Positions 22,702-34,850 of a stretch of DNA of 64,000 nt are shown one piece after another. The translations under genes and the position numbers were made by a program. Under the pieces are notes generated by a model that ran no database searches, had not been told where the DNA came from, and saw only the letters and a program-made list of their open reading frames with translations. The DNA lies in assembly GCF_019703515.2 (NCBI RefSeq), contig NC_059374.1:16623095-16687094 (forward strand). The letters are read 5' to 3'. Within the stretch, counting starts at the first letter, position 1. Each line of letters opens with the position of its first letter. This stretch comes from Myxocyprinus asiaticus. Its lineage: Eukaryota; Chordata; Actinopteri; Cypriniformes; Catostomidae.

Positions 22702-23590
22702 GTATTTCTACTTATTTCCTAGTTTTTTCACATTAAAAAAAAAAAATATATGTTTGCAGTAAAACACTTTATCGGACAATTGTATAAAATAACTACTGAA
22801 TACCTTACATTTACAGAGACTGCCTTTTAATGTAGCTATTTTTCATGTGTTCTAAGCTTGTTTTTCCACTGTCAAATGAACGTTTTTAACAATAAATATT
22901 TTTTCTCAATTCACTAAATTGATACAATAAATACCTTTAATTTAGATAGACTGGCCATAAATGTAGCTATTTTTGATGACCTATGCTTGTTTTTCCACTG
23001 TCCAATGAACCTTTTGAAATATAATAGTTCTGTAAAATGACTGATTAATACTGTATATGTGCAGACATTTGTCTTTGGTTTTATGTTCTTATTGCATTTT
23101 TATACCTTATTTTACATGAAAAAAAAAAAAACAACAACAACAACTATATTTTAATAGGAAATTACTGTAGATAGACTGGGCAGTTTCATAAAGTAACCAA
23201 TAAAATCCCTAATTTTACAGAGATTAACCTGAAAGGTAGTTGTTTTTAATGTATTTTGACATAATATATCTGTTTTTTCACTGTTTAATGAACATTTATC
23301 AACAATAATATACTGTAATTTAATTTTAACTGTAAAATCTGCTCTGTATTTTTACACTTCATTGCATGTAATTTTGTGGTATGGTTATTTACTGTAATTT
23401 GATGGTATCCATTCTGGGAACTTTGCTGCCAGACTTTTTACCGTTTTTTTTTTTACAGTGTATGACTGTGTGTAATTTATTTTGTAGAAAAAAGTCCAAG
23501 TATCTTCAAGTAATGTTTACAACAGATCTTAGTTTATTCATAAATTCAAAAGTGCCATTATAAAAACCCATAGGAAAATTCAGAGGGAAC
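22702..23590. repeat. Degenerate repeats with 'tttttccactgt-aatgaac' units
   Basis: The block cttgtttttccactgtcaaatgaac appears near 22858, again with one change near 22985 (about 127 bases on) and more diverged near 23271. Each is preceded by a 'gtagctatttt' motif. The stretch ends at about 23460 in accgttttttttttttacagtg, which resembles the end of a fish DNA transposon family. Probably a decayed, partly tandemly duplicated MITE; no gene. Confidence 0.5.
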
Positions 23591-23595
23591 CCATG

Positions 23596-24083
23596 TGTAA
23601 TGATGAGTCATCAGAGTTGAGATCCATGTGCAGCTTTAATAGTGATAAATGTCGTAATACAGACAGGCAGGGTCAATCACCAGCAATAATAACAACAAAG
23701 GCAATCCAGAGTGGTAGAAAATAAACAGGCAAGAGGTCAGGGCAGGTGGCAGACAATCACAGGTTATTTCCAGGTAAACAAGGCAGTAGTAGTTGGCAGG
23801 CAGCAATGGGTCAAAACAGGGAAATCAGTCCAGGATCATACTCAGATAATGCAAAACCTCAGAGAATGCTTAGAAATGTCAGCCAGGGCAAAACAAGACT
23901 TAGCAATGATAGAGAGTGAGAGTGAGACTTAAATAGCTGAGTAAATGAGAAACAGCTGAGCAGGTAGTCATTGACAGGTACGGGGATTTTGGGAAATGGA
24001 GTCCAGAGAGTTAAAGTCAATCCCCAGGTGATGGAGCCCTCTGGTGGTGAGCGGGAGGAACAACAAAGGCGGGATTCATGACA
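23596..24083 (-). mobile_element. Solo LTR of a Gypsy-type retrotransposon
   Basis: 488 bp, starting TGTAATGATG and ending TTCATGACA, with a perfect 5-bp duplication CCATG at 23591-23595 and 24084-24088. It shares blocks (gagatccatgtgcag, caggtgatggagccctctgg) with the 3' LTR of the minus-strand Gypsy at 16490-16914, which gives family and orientation. Confidence 0.85.
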
Positions 24084-24088
24084 CCATG

Positions 24089-26318
24089 GCTCGAACTGCA
24101 AATTCTATTCCAAGTTTTCAGACTACAACCTGAACAGCTCAATACAGTGTAAAATAAAAAATAAAAAAAACAGTGATATAGCATTTTTTCATGTTACACT
24201 TCTTGCTGGATGTGGCAACACACATTTATGTAACTAGGCCTATATGATAAGACTGATATGCTCTGCTAAAGCTAGATAAAATGTATGGAAACTTATATAA
24301 GACCTTCTATACTGAGAAAAGTAACATTTCGAGAGCTCATGAGTGCTCAAAGGTTTGGTTGAATCCTGAGAATCTATTGACTCATCCAACAGATGTTGTC
24401 ATTGTGTTTGAATTAATACACGCCTGTAGGTTTTCATGCATGGAAGAATGATGTTATTAATAATGCATATTTCCATTTCTCAGCCTCAGATTTGGTACCG
24501 GGGAAAGGGGTGAGGTGGGTTGGGGGTCGCATTGGTTTCTATGAGTCAGATAGATTTCAGAATTAATTAAAGAAAACATTAATATGAGAAAGCCAATGAC
24601 TCATGTCACTGAGTTGTTCCCAGTCATAAAAGACAAATACTTTTCCCCAATACGTCTTCCAATGTGCTTTTTTTTATGGTTTATTCATTTCTTTATATAT
24701 TGAAAGCTTCTCATGGACCCAGCTGGCATTCAAAACTCATTCGCTCCTAAATTCTAATGTGCTGAGATAAAGCAACTTCCTAAATGAACATATAAAGAAG
24801 ATACTGTTAATGTTTTAGGCATATAAAATGCCTTGTTAAATGCATGCAAATACATAGTCAAAATGGTAGGTGTTTTGCTAATATCTATGCCTTGGATTCC
24901 ATTATATGAAGTTGCATACACACACTTCTAATGCCATGCAAAATCTGTTGCTAAGAGAGTCTTGTTTCCAAAGGGACAGTATGTGTTATGTTTTGTGCAG
25001 AATTCTACATTGTGTTACTTCTGATGGAGCTTAAGACTTGGAAAGAAAGCTCAGGATACAAAACTGCATGTTGCCCAGGTTTTTAGCATGGCCAAGGTCT
25101 GCCCTACAAAATTTAGCATTTTAAATTGAATCCAGTCTTTGTGAAGAACTGGCATGTGACTAGGGACTAATATAGTCTACTCTAGAACTCACATTCAGCG
25201 TGGAAAATGGCAACATGTGCCACCCATTAACTTGCCCCTTTCTGTTGTAGAATTAATTTGCATATTTTCATTTGCCTCATCAAAGGAGGATTCTGACCCC
25301 TTAGCAGGATGTTTGTGACAGTGACTGATTGGTATTCAAGGTTTCTGTAGGATTGGAGAGGGAATGAATGGAGATAGAACCCATTTGCCTTAGAAAAAAT
25401 GTTTGTTGAGTCAACAGATGGCAGATACGAGAACTCAAGAATTCGGATCATGCCCAAAATACTTTAAAATTAAATCTGTTCGAACTGCCTCCTATTTTAT
25501 ATTTTTATAGTCCTGAATGTTCTGTGATGACATGAAGTGTCCAGGCTAAAGGACACAAACAGGTTTTGACAAGGAGACCATCTGCGTTCCTCACATTTGT
25601 TTGTGTTCACTTATGCATTGCAAACACTTTTAAGTTCATGGTCTGGAATTTGGCCTTTGGTGCTTCTGGCACAATGTGATTGTTGGAAAATCTCCCAGTG
25701 TACACACTACTATTTACATCAAAATATGATAAAAACCAAGTGGAAATGTTCTGGCTTGTCAGTATACCAATGCAACCGGCATGTGAATTTCGACATCTAA
25801 AGGATAGCTAGAAAGACAATATAAAGGACATCAGGATTTGCATTCAACTTTTTATTTAGAGTATCAGATTCATGTGAAACATAAAAGAGGATAGTAAACA
25901 TAGTAAACAAAAATACAGAGTAAACCTAAATCTTTTTGATATTTAACAGTTGGGAAGGAGAAAAAGTGCAATCATGTTCAAGTCATCCTGAAGCAAAGGA
26001 GCCATAAACCACTCTGTGACATCAGTTATTGTAAGATGAGTGCATAGATGCAGATTATGTCAGGTTGCTGCCATGGTGACAGATGAGGACAATACATTTT
26101 ATGTATTGCATGTATTTTTACGTATTATATCAGACGTATATGTTTTTGGATTGTACTAAACATTGAAGTGTGGTATAACCATGTTTCAGAATTTTTGGAA
26201 ATGTTCCATGGAAATAACATGTTTTTTGGACATGTATCATGGTAATACCATGATATTCTTTCAGCTACCTTGGAGTATCATAAATATAATGCTAAATGAA
26301 TAGGATTTACTTTCAATA
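24089..26318. other. Apparently single-copy non-coding DNA
   Basis: About 2.2 kb without termini, simple repeats or TE domains. The short frames at 25227-25457 and 25597-25800 show no family features. Between 26170 and 26326 are repeats of the catggta/taccatg type common in cyprinid intergenic DNA. It could be intron or intergenic sequence of the ancestral locus. Confidence 0.45.
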
Positions 26319-26745
26319 CCATAGTACAGAGGTGGGGACTCGAGTTAGAGACTCGGACTCGGGCCGCATTTTAACAGACTTCAGACTCGACTCCAGACTC
26401 GACATAATATGAATTCAGACATGACCCGACTCGACACAAAGGACTCATGAATGTTTCAAAAATGACTTGAGTCTTTGAACCTTAACTATTAATACTTTAA
26501 ATGAAGAATCTGTGTTTTATTTGTATGGTTTTACTACATCTGCTTCACATTTCCCCATGTGTCATGATCGATCGGACCCTTATTATAGAATTTGATGATG
26601 TATTTCTCCACGTAAACCCCGAAATGTGATGAGTCCCATTAAACATGATAATTTGTGCTCACATTTGGTTGTGCCCTCAGAAGCAGAAACTTCAAGAAGA
26701 ACACATTCTCAAAGGTTAGTTACATTAATTAACACACAAAGCTAG

Positions 26746-27084
26746 TGTAACACTTTTCAGTGGAAAGGAGGAGGCGAGAAGCGAGGTTTCCCGGTTCAGG
26801 AAGGCATTTAATTTGTCCACCTTGATGCTTACAGTTTCACAGGCAAATATTTACTTTAACACTTTAGCTTCATAACACAAACATCACAATTGTTTCTGTA
26901 GCACAGTGACCTTTCTTGTGCCAGTCTCTCTCCCCGACTGCTGGTGGTGTGGCTCTTTTTAAGCCGCTCTCCTGTGCTCACTGAAATTAGAGACAGGTGT
27001 TAGACATAATTTTGCTCAGGTGTAAGCGCCCTTACCGCTTTCTCTCTCTCTGGAGAGATGCTTGACCACGCCCCCGCTGCCACA
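26746..27084 (-). mobile_element. Solo LTR related to the Gmr1-like Gypsy at 53465
   Basis: 339 bp, TGTAACAC...TGCCACA, with a perfect 5-bp duplication GCTAG at 26741-26745 and 27085-27089. Its reverse complement is clearly homologous to the LTR at 53465-53824: both share the gtggcagcgggggcgtggtc start, the ggtaagggcgcttacacctg block and the end with gaagcaggcgcct-like cggcgagaag motif. Minus orientation follows. It records an older integration of this family, reduced by LTR recombination. Confidence 0.9.
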
Positions 27085-27168
27085 GCTAGCTAATATTGTA
27101 CTGTCGCAAACACTGGGTAGTGTAGCTTCACAGCTCATTAGGATCGCTGTCAAAATTATACCTAATGA

Positions 27169-28005
27169 TATGGCTGGGTGATAAAACGATATCGATATTT
27201 ATCGAAAAATAAAGTTTTGATCTGGATAATAAACTTTTGAGTAATTTTTAATATTTAGCCTATGTTCTACATCTAGAATAGCCAATCGAAACAGGTACGT
27301 GTCGCTAAAAACGTAAGACGTTTGGCAAAGTAATACACACAACTAGCTAACTGAATCACAGACATGAAATCAGCCTGTTAGGAAGTATTAGCAGGCAGCC
27401 CTGCTGTCATGGAAACCAACCAGGCTCTGTAATTTAATATCGTTGTGTACCAACAAGACAGCACTGACAATGCAATACAACAGCTGTGGACTGAACACAA
27501 CAACAACTCCGACATCACCATTGCAGTTTATTTATGTATTATTAGTTTAAAAAAAAAAAGTCATGATCCATAGCGCTGTCACAGGAAAGAAAGTTTTCTT
27601 CTTATGGTGATGTTTATTGCCGGTTGGCAATCCAGTTTATCGTGCATTACCGCCAACTACTGGGCTGGACAGTGAAATGTCACAAGAAATTCTTTCAGTG
27701 GAGTCAGACATCAGCTGAAGATAATGAAATTGAATAAATTTAATCAAAAAGAGGTCACACACCTTATGTAGGATTATATCCTAAACAGAGTCTACTTTAA
27801 AGATAGCTTACCCTGTGGAGTTTACTTGTAAACAAACAAGTTATGTTTAATTCATTCTTGAGGTCTAACAAACATGTGGAATACAGTTCTGCCCCCATTA
27901 ATGAAATGAAATGTACAGTATATACCGTGATAAATATCGATATCGAATGATATGAAAAAAAAATTGTGATAATTTTTTTTTTTGTTGGCCAAATCGCCCA
28001 GCCTA
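27169..28005. mobile_element. hAT MITE
   Basis: Inverted ends (tatggctgggtgataaaacg on the left, aaatcgcccagccta on the right) have an 8-bp duplication with one mismatch: cctaatga (27161-27168) and ccttatga (28006-28013). Subterminal 'atatcgatatttatcg' motifs face each other. No transposase. Confidence 0.8.
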
Positions 28006-28160
28006 CCTTATGATATCACATTACACTGCTTTGCATATGTCATATTGCATTGCTTGTGTGCACGTTCTGAGCCTGGTTGAACTGACCATGAGAAAACTTT
28101 TTTTATTACAAAAAAACTTACATGGTAAGATCATACATTTATTATTTTTTTAAGTAGAGT

Positions 28161-28163
<3 letters not shown>

Positions 28164-28210
<47 letters not shown>
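28164..28210. repeat. (AT)n microsatellite
   Basis: About 23 AT units inside the right arm of the hAT element at 26327-28327. Confidence 0.95.
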
Positions 28211-28217
<7 letters not shown>

Positions 28218-28798
28218 GAAATATTGAGTGACTTGTGGACTCAAAGACTTGAGACTTGACTCGCACTCCAGCTTAAAGACTTCAGACTTGACTCAGACTT
28301 CAGATGAAAGACTCATGAACATATCTGCCATAGTATATATCAAAGTATCATGGTATTACCATTCGATACCATCACTGTTCTATGGTACTACTACTGTACC
28401 TTTTGACTCGTTTCTCATTTATTTAAAAAAAGCTAAAATCTGGGTTACAGTGAGGCACTTAAGATGGGACCAGTCCATAAACCTTAAAATACACACTGTT
28501 TTAAAAGAATAGCCACAAGACATGATCATTATACATGTTAACATTATTTCAGTGTGATAAAATCATGGATTTGCTGGTTATGGTGTTTACCAGATTGCAA
28601 GGTTTAACAGCGTTACATTGTCATGACAATGAAGTTGTATTATTGGTTATAACTTTACACAGATAAGGTTAGAAAGTGTATTATGTTTACATTTTGTGAC
28701 TATACTTTTGAAACAGTGTGTATTTTAATGTTTATGGCCTGGCCCTATTCACTTTTATTACAATTTCCTGTATAATTTACTGTAACCCCCTTTTTTAA

Positions 28799-29687
28799 CC
28801 CTTAAATGCATGGTAATTTTCCCAAACACTCTTACATATTCGGGTCTTTAGAGACTCGGCACTTACGTCTTTCAAAAATGGATGTACAAAATGACCAGAT
28901 AGTGTCAAATTCAAAATATTTTCAAGACCATTACAAAATAATAAAATAAAACATATTTTGATATATTTTGATTATTTATTTTTCATAAATCAAAGAGATT
29001 ATGTAAAAAATCAGGACAAATCTAGAACAGGATTCATTATTTCACACTGAAATTTCATGAGATGCAACTGGCTGTCAAACACATATTAAGCTACACTACA
29101 CAACACATAGTCTACACATAAGATACACATCAGCTACACCTAAGTTACACCTACGTTACACATATGTATTTTCTCAGGCACTTATTGAGTCTAAATAGAT
29201 GAACAACTTACAATATTTCAGTAGTATACACAAATGACAATAGTCATATCATACTGTTCATGTGTTACACTTGCTATAGTTTACTTCAGTGTTGTTTCTA
29301 CATCAGCTAGCAATGTCAAATGTAAATCAAATCAATCAAAGAAACATCAACGACACCTTGAGTAAGAAATAACAAGTATAATACATTTATGTTTGTGTAC
29401 ATGCATATGGGATATTGATAATTTACAATTGTTAATAATTAATTGTTGCACAGAAAATCAATGTGATATAGTGTTTATTTGTATGAATATAGTACTCATT
29501 TCTCTTGTAATAAACAAAGAAATAGATATTCTGTGATAGTAAACTTGAATAGATATGAAATAATCATAAAAATATATAATTTATGGAAGAGTGGAAAAAA
29601 ACGATACTCTTACATACCTTGGGTCTCTAAAGACCCTATACACTTTTAGTTCTTAAACCATTATAAAAAAACAACAATTTGTTGCAG

Positions 29688-29732
<45 letters not shown>

Positions 29733-29857
29733 ACACTATTTATAAGAAAGATTGAGGAATACTAAAGAGGTGTGGGCACAACTCCAAAAAATGGATGAGG
29801 TACAGGGGGTGGAATGAGGTCCCGGGTCTCTAAAGACTCGAGGGATGTGTTTAAGTG
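28799..29857. mobile_element. piggyBac-like relic with internal 'gggtct-agagac' repeats
   Basis: The left end follows TTAA (28795-28798) and starts cccttaaatgcatgg; the right end is an imperfect inverted copy (gggatgtgtttaagtg) followed by TTAC where TTAA is expected. The subterminal gggtctttagagactcg (28853) recurs inverted near 29623 and 29824. A CCCTT start and TTAA target suggest piggyBac. No transposase frame survives. Confidence 0.5.
29691..29731. repeat. (TG)n microsatellite
   Basis: About 20 TG units within the piggyBac-like relic. Confidence 0.95.
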
Positions 29858-30156
29858 TTACTAAACAAAAGACAAGTCTAAATTATTTGTTGTAATAATC
29901 AGCATCATGCCACAAATGCTGACAATTCAGCTTAAAGTTGCTGTAAGCGATTTTGGCCATTCTAGAATTTCCACAAACTGAGCCGTTGGATTAGTCACGC
30001 CCCCTCTTTCCAAAACCCTGCACTCCAAAGATACCAAATTAGTTGAGACCGACATCGAGCAGGAGCTGTTTTCAAAACCAATAGCAGCAAAATGCGCCCT
30101 CAACTGACAACTGTTATGAGCAACATGGCATCAAAAATTCAATAATCCACTCCAAC

Positions 30157-30591
30157 GGGGGCCTGGGTAGCTCAGTGGTAAAGACGCTGGCTACCACCCC
30201 TGGAGTTCGCTAGTTCAAATCCCAGGGCATGCTGAGTGACTCCAGCCAGGTCTCCTAAGCAACCAAATTGGCCTGGTTGCTAGGGAGGGTAGAGTCACAC
30301 GGGGTAACCTCTTCATGATCACTATAATGTGGTTCGTTCTCAGCGGGACGCATGGTGAGTTGAGCGTGGTTGCCACGGTGGATGGCGTGAAGCCTCCATA
30401 TGCACTATGTCTCCGTGGCATCGCGCTCAACAAGCCACATGATAAGATGCACAGGTTGACGGTCTCAGACGCGGAGGCAACTGGGATTTGTCCTTTGCCA
30501 CACGAGGACTTAAAAGCACATTGGGAATTGGGCATTCCAAATTGTGAGAAAAAGGGGGGAAAATCCCAAATAATTAATAAATAAATAAAAT
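30157..30591 (+). mobile_element. tRNA-derived SINE, HAmo-like
   Basis: The 5' part is tRNA-like: GGGGCCTGGGTAGCTCAGTG with a pol III A box (tagctcagtgg, 30168-30178) and a B box (gttcaaatccc, 30213-30223). A tRNA-unrelated body of about 300 bp follows (ctccagccaggtctcctaag), then a 3' tail of A-rich and AATA repeats. A near-perfect duplication flanks it: ccactccaac (30147-30156) and acgctccaac (30592-30601). From memory it matches the HAmo SINE of cyprinids such as silver carp. It encodes no protein and would be copied by a LINE. The open frames at 30215-30670 are by-products. Confidence 0.85.
30168..30223 (+). promoter_or_regulatory. Internal RNA polymerase III promoter (A and B boxes) of the SINE
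   Basis: A box tagctcagtgg (30168-30178) and B box gttcaaatccc (30213-30223), 34 bases apart, as in tRNA genes. The B box departs from the GTTCGA consensus at one position (CG to CA, as after CpG decay). Confidence 0.8.
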
Positions 30592-30821
30592 ACGCTCCAA
30601 CTACAATATTTGAGAATACGAAAAATGATTGAAAGGCAGAAAGGATCAGAGACCCATGGCCCACGGACACATTTTTGTTTTTTGCTGTTTACAGAGTCTA
30701 GAGCTGTCACAGAGACCGGTGAGATATGTCATGACATATATTTCAGTGATATCTTTCAGGGAGTAGGAAAAAATGTTGCCATGAAAAAGTCACTTACAGC
30801 ACCTTTAACTTGAATTGAACC

Positions 30822-31885
30822 TAGGGCTGGGCGGTTTTTCCGATTAATTCAAATTTGCGTTTTGACATGATTTTAAATTGAGAAATATAAAAATGAATAA
30901 ATCAAAGGCTGAAAAAGGAAGAGAAAAATAATTCATAATGCTTGTCTTAATGCCACTCCCGATATGATCAGCAGCACATGTGTGGCATGCTCCAAATGAA
31001 CGTGACAGGTGAACAACACGAAGACTGATATAAAACACAGTGGTAATATTGCCAGTACGATTGTACACAGTGTGATTGTAGCTCAGCTTCATCCATCATG
31101 CAGATATACACCGGCTTAAGACCAAAACTGGCCTCGGTGTGCGCATGTTGATGAACGTCTCCTTTCTTTTTACCCATAAAAAAGCTTTAGTTAAGTGAAA
31201 GTTATGGCCGCTTCATTTCAAAACATATGAGCAGGCTACATATAGGAGAATCAAACATCCACCGCTCCTTTTACCATGATGATTCAGATGGATCGCTAAT
31301 TATTGCTTTGTTCTGTGACGTGTTTACTGCATCTATAGCCAACATTTGGCAAGCGATCATTTTGACAAACTTTGCTAGTTGAATTGTAATGATAAATTAT
31401 TTCATATTGCTGCACTGCTCAGCGTGAACCGCTAGAAGGCGCGTCTCTGTCTGCAGGGGTTTATGAATATACACACAAATTGTTTGATATACAATGAGTA
31501 CTTTCTAGATAAACTTGATAATTTATAGATATTGATTTCTAGATAACATTCTAGATAGACTTGGTTTAGATAAAATGAACACCTACACTGGCTAAGAATT
31601 ATTTTGCAGTGTTCTTATTCTATTATTTCTGAACATCTGGGTTTATTAGATTTTAACTTATTTTACATTTACACACTGTTGACAGCTTCTCCCTGTGGTG
31701 CATTTGTAATTTTTTCTTGCACACCTTTGTTTCCTATAATGAAAAGAACTTGGATTTCTCTAACAAGGTTGCCTTGCATTCTAATAATGAACGAACAATA
31801 TGAATCATGTTGGAGTACATTTAAAAGTTGAAAAAAATCTAATCGTGAATCGTCCATACGTTTTTTGCCATATTGCCCAGCCCTA
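30822..31885. mobile_element. hAT MITE
   Basis: Starts tagggctgggcggtttttcc and ends gccatattgcccagcccta, with a perfect 8-bp duplication ATTGAACC at 30814-30821 and 31886-31893. Length 1064 bp; no transposase frame. The inverted ends belong to the common fish 'gggctgggcgat' type, as does the element at 27169-28005. Confidence 0.88.
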
Positions 31886-31893
31886 ATTGAACC

Positions 31894-33757
31894 CTAAATT
31901 CCTTTAATTTCCTGTCGGAATCATTCTCTATTGTCACATCAAATCAATTAATTCAGAGAAGTTTTTGAAATATATTCAAATAGACTAACATATGTAAAAC
32001 ATAATGCATTTATTCACCTAACTCATCAAGGTAGCCTGAAACATTGAAGCGATTGAAAGAATGTCTCAGACTCTGAATGTAAACCTCCAGACGTTTGCAT
32101 AATTGACGTGATCACGGAACTAAATAGCACAATACGAGGCTTTGACAAGGGCTGAAGAATGAAAAAAAAGAAAATCTTTGAACCTGAATATTTCATTAAT
32201 TTAGGCAATGTTCAGCTATTTTGGAGACTCAAATCTGAGAGTAGTTCTGCATAGCAACACAAAAATATGAGCTGTTCTGTCTCTCTTAGGTAGGACAAAC
32301 CTCTGGAGTCGCGTTCCTTCAGAATTCTAATAGAGCCTTGTTTAAACAGCATCCTTCATTTAATGTCTTGGGTATTTAAACATGGAAGGCTGACTTGAGA
32401 TTGAATGGGTACAAGAGAGTTCTAAGGAGTCCAGAACTCTATCCAAAACCCTAAATGGATTACCCAGTATGTGCATTAAAGTGCATATTGCTTCATAGCA
32501 ACAAAACTTCAAAGAGTTTAAAAAATATATATCTTTAAATATACTTAAAAGGAACCAAAAAATAAATAAATAATGTGAGAGGAAAATCAAACAACATTGA
32601 CAATGGGAACTTTCTGGCAGCCTTGAATGTGATTGTTCTGGCAGCGCCTCCTCTCAAGCAGAGCTGTCAATTTGCATATGTGGACGAAGGAGGGGGCGTT
32701 AAGCATTTGAATGACATTTGCGTGGCAGGTGAGAGAGATTTAGGATTAACGGAGATGAGAAGAGACAGAGAAACATCTGATAGAGGGAGGGAAGCGAAGG
32801 AATCACAGTCAAACCTGGTTGCCAGACTGACCAGAGGAGACCTTGGTCAACTGAATTTCAAGCAGCTTCATGAAGAGGGACATTCCTCAGAATGACTACA
32901 CTATAAGCTTGAAGTGATATTTTTGGAATGCAGGATGACAAAGAATTTTTGTAGAGCTGAGAGATGTTACATAAAGAGGGATTTTTGATTGATGCAAGCA
33001 TTGGGAATCAAACAAATATCATCAAACCCTATCTGCAAAGGAAAAAACAAATGCATGTGTGTTCACGCGTATGTGTGAGTACTGAATTCTAAACAGCATC
33101 AGGGAGTTTTCAATGTATTTTGAGGCACAGATCTTTAAATCCTTGTTGGTGTGCCTGAATGTGAATACAACCACACTCTCTGCACCTGTGATGCTTTTAA
33201 AGCCACTGGAAGACTATTCAGTTTACATGTCCAAGGTCACCGGTTTGATCACTGCTCAGTACTGTGACCCAGATTAACATCTGCTCATGCTAGTCAGCCT
33301 CCAGGCCTTATTCTGTTGCTGAAGAGTACGACTATATTATGAGAACTCTTGGCTCACTTTCAGTAACTTCATATTGCTGCTAGTGTCTGGGCACATTGAT
33401 ATGCACAATGTCCCCAACTCACTACTTTCCCTGGTTGCAATTAAACCCTGCTGAAATATTTGAAAATTCATGATGGCCTAAGCTGGTCTTTTCAGCAGGG
33501 GACCATTTGCAATCAAGAAATCAAGGTTTGTCTAGTCTAAGCCAAACCTTTGACTAAAACGGCAAAGCTTTACATGTCTAACTGACATTGTTAAGCAGTT
33601 GATCACAGTCGGTTTTGTCATTATGTGCCGTTTAGGGCCAGGGTAAACAGAGATGTATCATACCATATAAAAGATTTGACATGGGGAAATAAATAATATA
33701 ATGGCCAGCAGTCTCCAAGAGTGCCATTCTTGCAAAGAAAAACACAAGCAAAGCAGT
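31894..33757. other. Apparently single-copy non-coding DNA
   Basis: No gene recognised. A frame at 32575-32895 (106 codons) has no family features and biased, charged composition; I treat it as chance. Around 32655-32690 is a cluster of potential factor sites (see findings). At 33447-33503 a small imperfect hairpin (ccctgctgaaa ... tttcagcaggg) with aagctggtct matches a short fish dispersed repeat. Confidence 0.45.
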
Positions 33758-34100
33758 TGTTACGACCCTGTCGGTCTGCCACCTGCTGGCGTTTCTTTTT
33801 CTTTTGTTGTGTATGTTTTGTGTGTCATGTTTGCAGGTGATTGCTGGGCTGACAAGTGATTGGGAACACAGTTTTCCCAGTCTATTTAACCTGTTTCCTT
33901 CCCAGAGGTTGTTGAGTCTCAATCCTTTCTAGGCTCTATTCAACAGACATCACTCCGTGTCTGTGGTGTATTTTGCTCGAGCAGAAACATTCTATTTATT
34001 ACAGCTTTTCTGTAATGTGTGTTGTTTAAATAAAGTGCTTCTATATTTATTAATTATGCTCGTCTCCTTTTGTTTGTTGCGATCCATTGGGATTGTAACA
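33758..34100 (+). repeat. 5' LTR of the 33.8-kb Gmr1-like element
   Basis: 343 bp, TGTTACGACC...GATTGTAACA. A polyadenylation signal (AATAAA, 34029-34034) lies near the end. It is followed at once by the primer-binding site, which fixes the border. Confidence 0.85.
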
Positions 34101-34102
34101 AA

Positions 34103-34111
34103 TGGGGGCTC
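34103..34111 (+). promoter_or_regulatory. Primer-binding site (tRNA-Pro type)
   Basis: TGGGGGCTC begins two bases after the LTR and matches the proline-tRNA 3' end complement used by many retroelements. The match becomes weak after nine bases (atctt here), consistent with decay. Confidence 0.7.
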
Positions 34112-34251
34112 ATCTTAAACTTTCAGTAATTTGTATTTTTGAAATTTGCATGCAACCCGCACACTCTTCAATATTTTGCGAGTCCTTTTTGCTTTGTTTT
34201 TTGATTGGATTGGATTTTTGTATTTGTAGATATTTTTGGGACATTTACCTG

Positions 34252-34360
34252 AAACATAATTTCCAAATTCCATTAAAAAACAAAAATATTCAAACATTAC
34301 CACTTGCCACGGTAATGTTTGAATATTTTTGTTTTTTAATGGAATTTGGAAATTATGTTT
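34252..34360. repeat. Perfect inverted repeat: 50-bp arms, 9-base spacer
   Basis: The left arm (34252-34301, starting aaacataatttccaaattcc) and right arm (34311-34360) are exact reverse complements over 50 bases around the spacer acttgccac. It lies in the untranslated leader between the primer-binding site and gag. It causes mirror-image reading frames on the two strands. The surrounding element is heavily decayed, so perfect arms are out of keeping with it. Confidence 0.95.
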
Positions 34361-34850
34361 GTGGAGAGATAAAATTGGCTAATGGCATACTGAAATTGAT
34401 TAGGTCAATGTACTTACTATTCCTGTATCATCACAGCTGTATCAGAGGTTTGTTGTGGTGGGCCCTGTGATTAGCTTCTCCGTTAGGAATAAGCAACATG
34501 TCCTTTGTTGTGTGTGTCAGGTTTTTTGTTTTAGTTTGTTGTTTTTGAGCAGAATCAGTGGTTAGAGCATTGTCTCTGACGCACGCCTGAAGTTTGGAGA
34601 AATCGCCAGTATAACTGGTTGTTCTCTTCTGCTTACAGGAGAAAGTGCATAAGTACCCGAGGCTGTATGCTCGAAGATTAGGGTCTACTTAGTTTTGTGT
34701 ATTAGAGAGGGTTGGGGCAGTTTTAATCTACGTGGCATTTTTTTCCTCTGTGTTTGTACAGCTGTGAAGGTAAGGAACTGTTTCTAGGGTAATGATTTTT
34801 TATTTATTTATTTTTTACGGCATTGTTAACTGAGGTACATTTATCTAATA

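Larger units (their letters stand above)
26327..28327. mobile_element. hAT element carrying two younger insertions
   Basis: It begins cagaggtggggactcgagt and is flanked by a perfect 8-bp duplication, CCATAGTA, at 26319-26326 and 28328-28335, the hAT size. Both ends are built from 'gactcgagac/agacttgact' motifs (26333-26490 and 28228-28318) in inverted relation. No transposase frame remains. A solo LTR (26746-27084), a hAT MITE (27169-28005) and a TA microsatellite lie inside, so only about 0.8 kb is the element itself. Confidence 0.8.
29936..30804. mobile_element. TTAA MITE interrupted by a SINE
   Basis: Flanked by TTAA on both sides (29932-29935, 30805-30808) with inverted ends agttgctgtaagcga and tcacttacagcacct. 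Without the SINE (30157-30591) it would be about 430 bp. It has no coding capacity; the transposase source would be a piggyBac- or Kolobok-type element. Confidence 0.75.

Noticed and set aside
30157..30230. A functional tRNA gene
   Set aside because: The tRNA-like start is the head of a SINE with a long unrelated body, A-rich tail and target duplication; the acceptor stem is not closed.
32575..32895. 106-codon open frame as a host gene
   Set aside because: No domain, no clear splice signals and odd charged composition; random open frames of this size are expected in 64 kb.
34102..34470. 122-codon frame as a leader protein
   Set aside because: It runs through the palindrome, which creates matching frames on both strands; no known domain.
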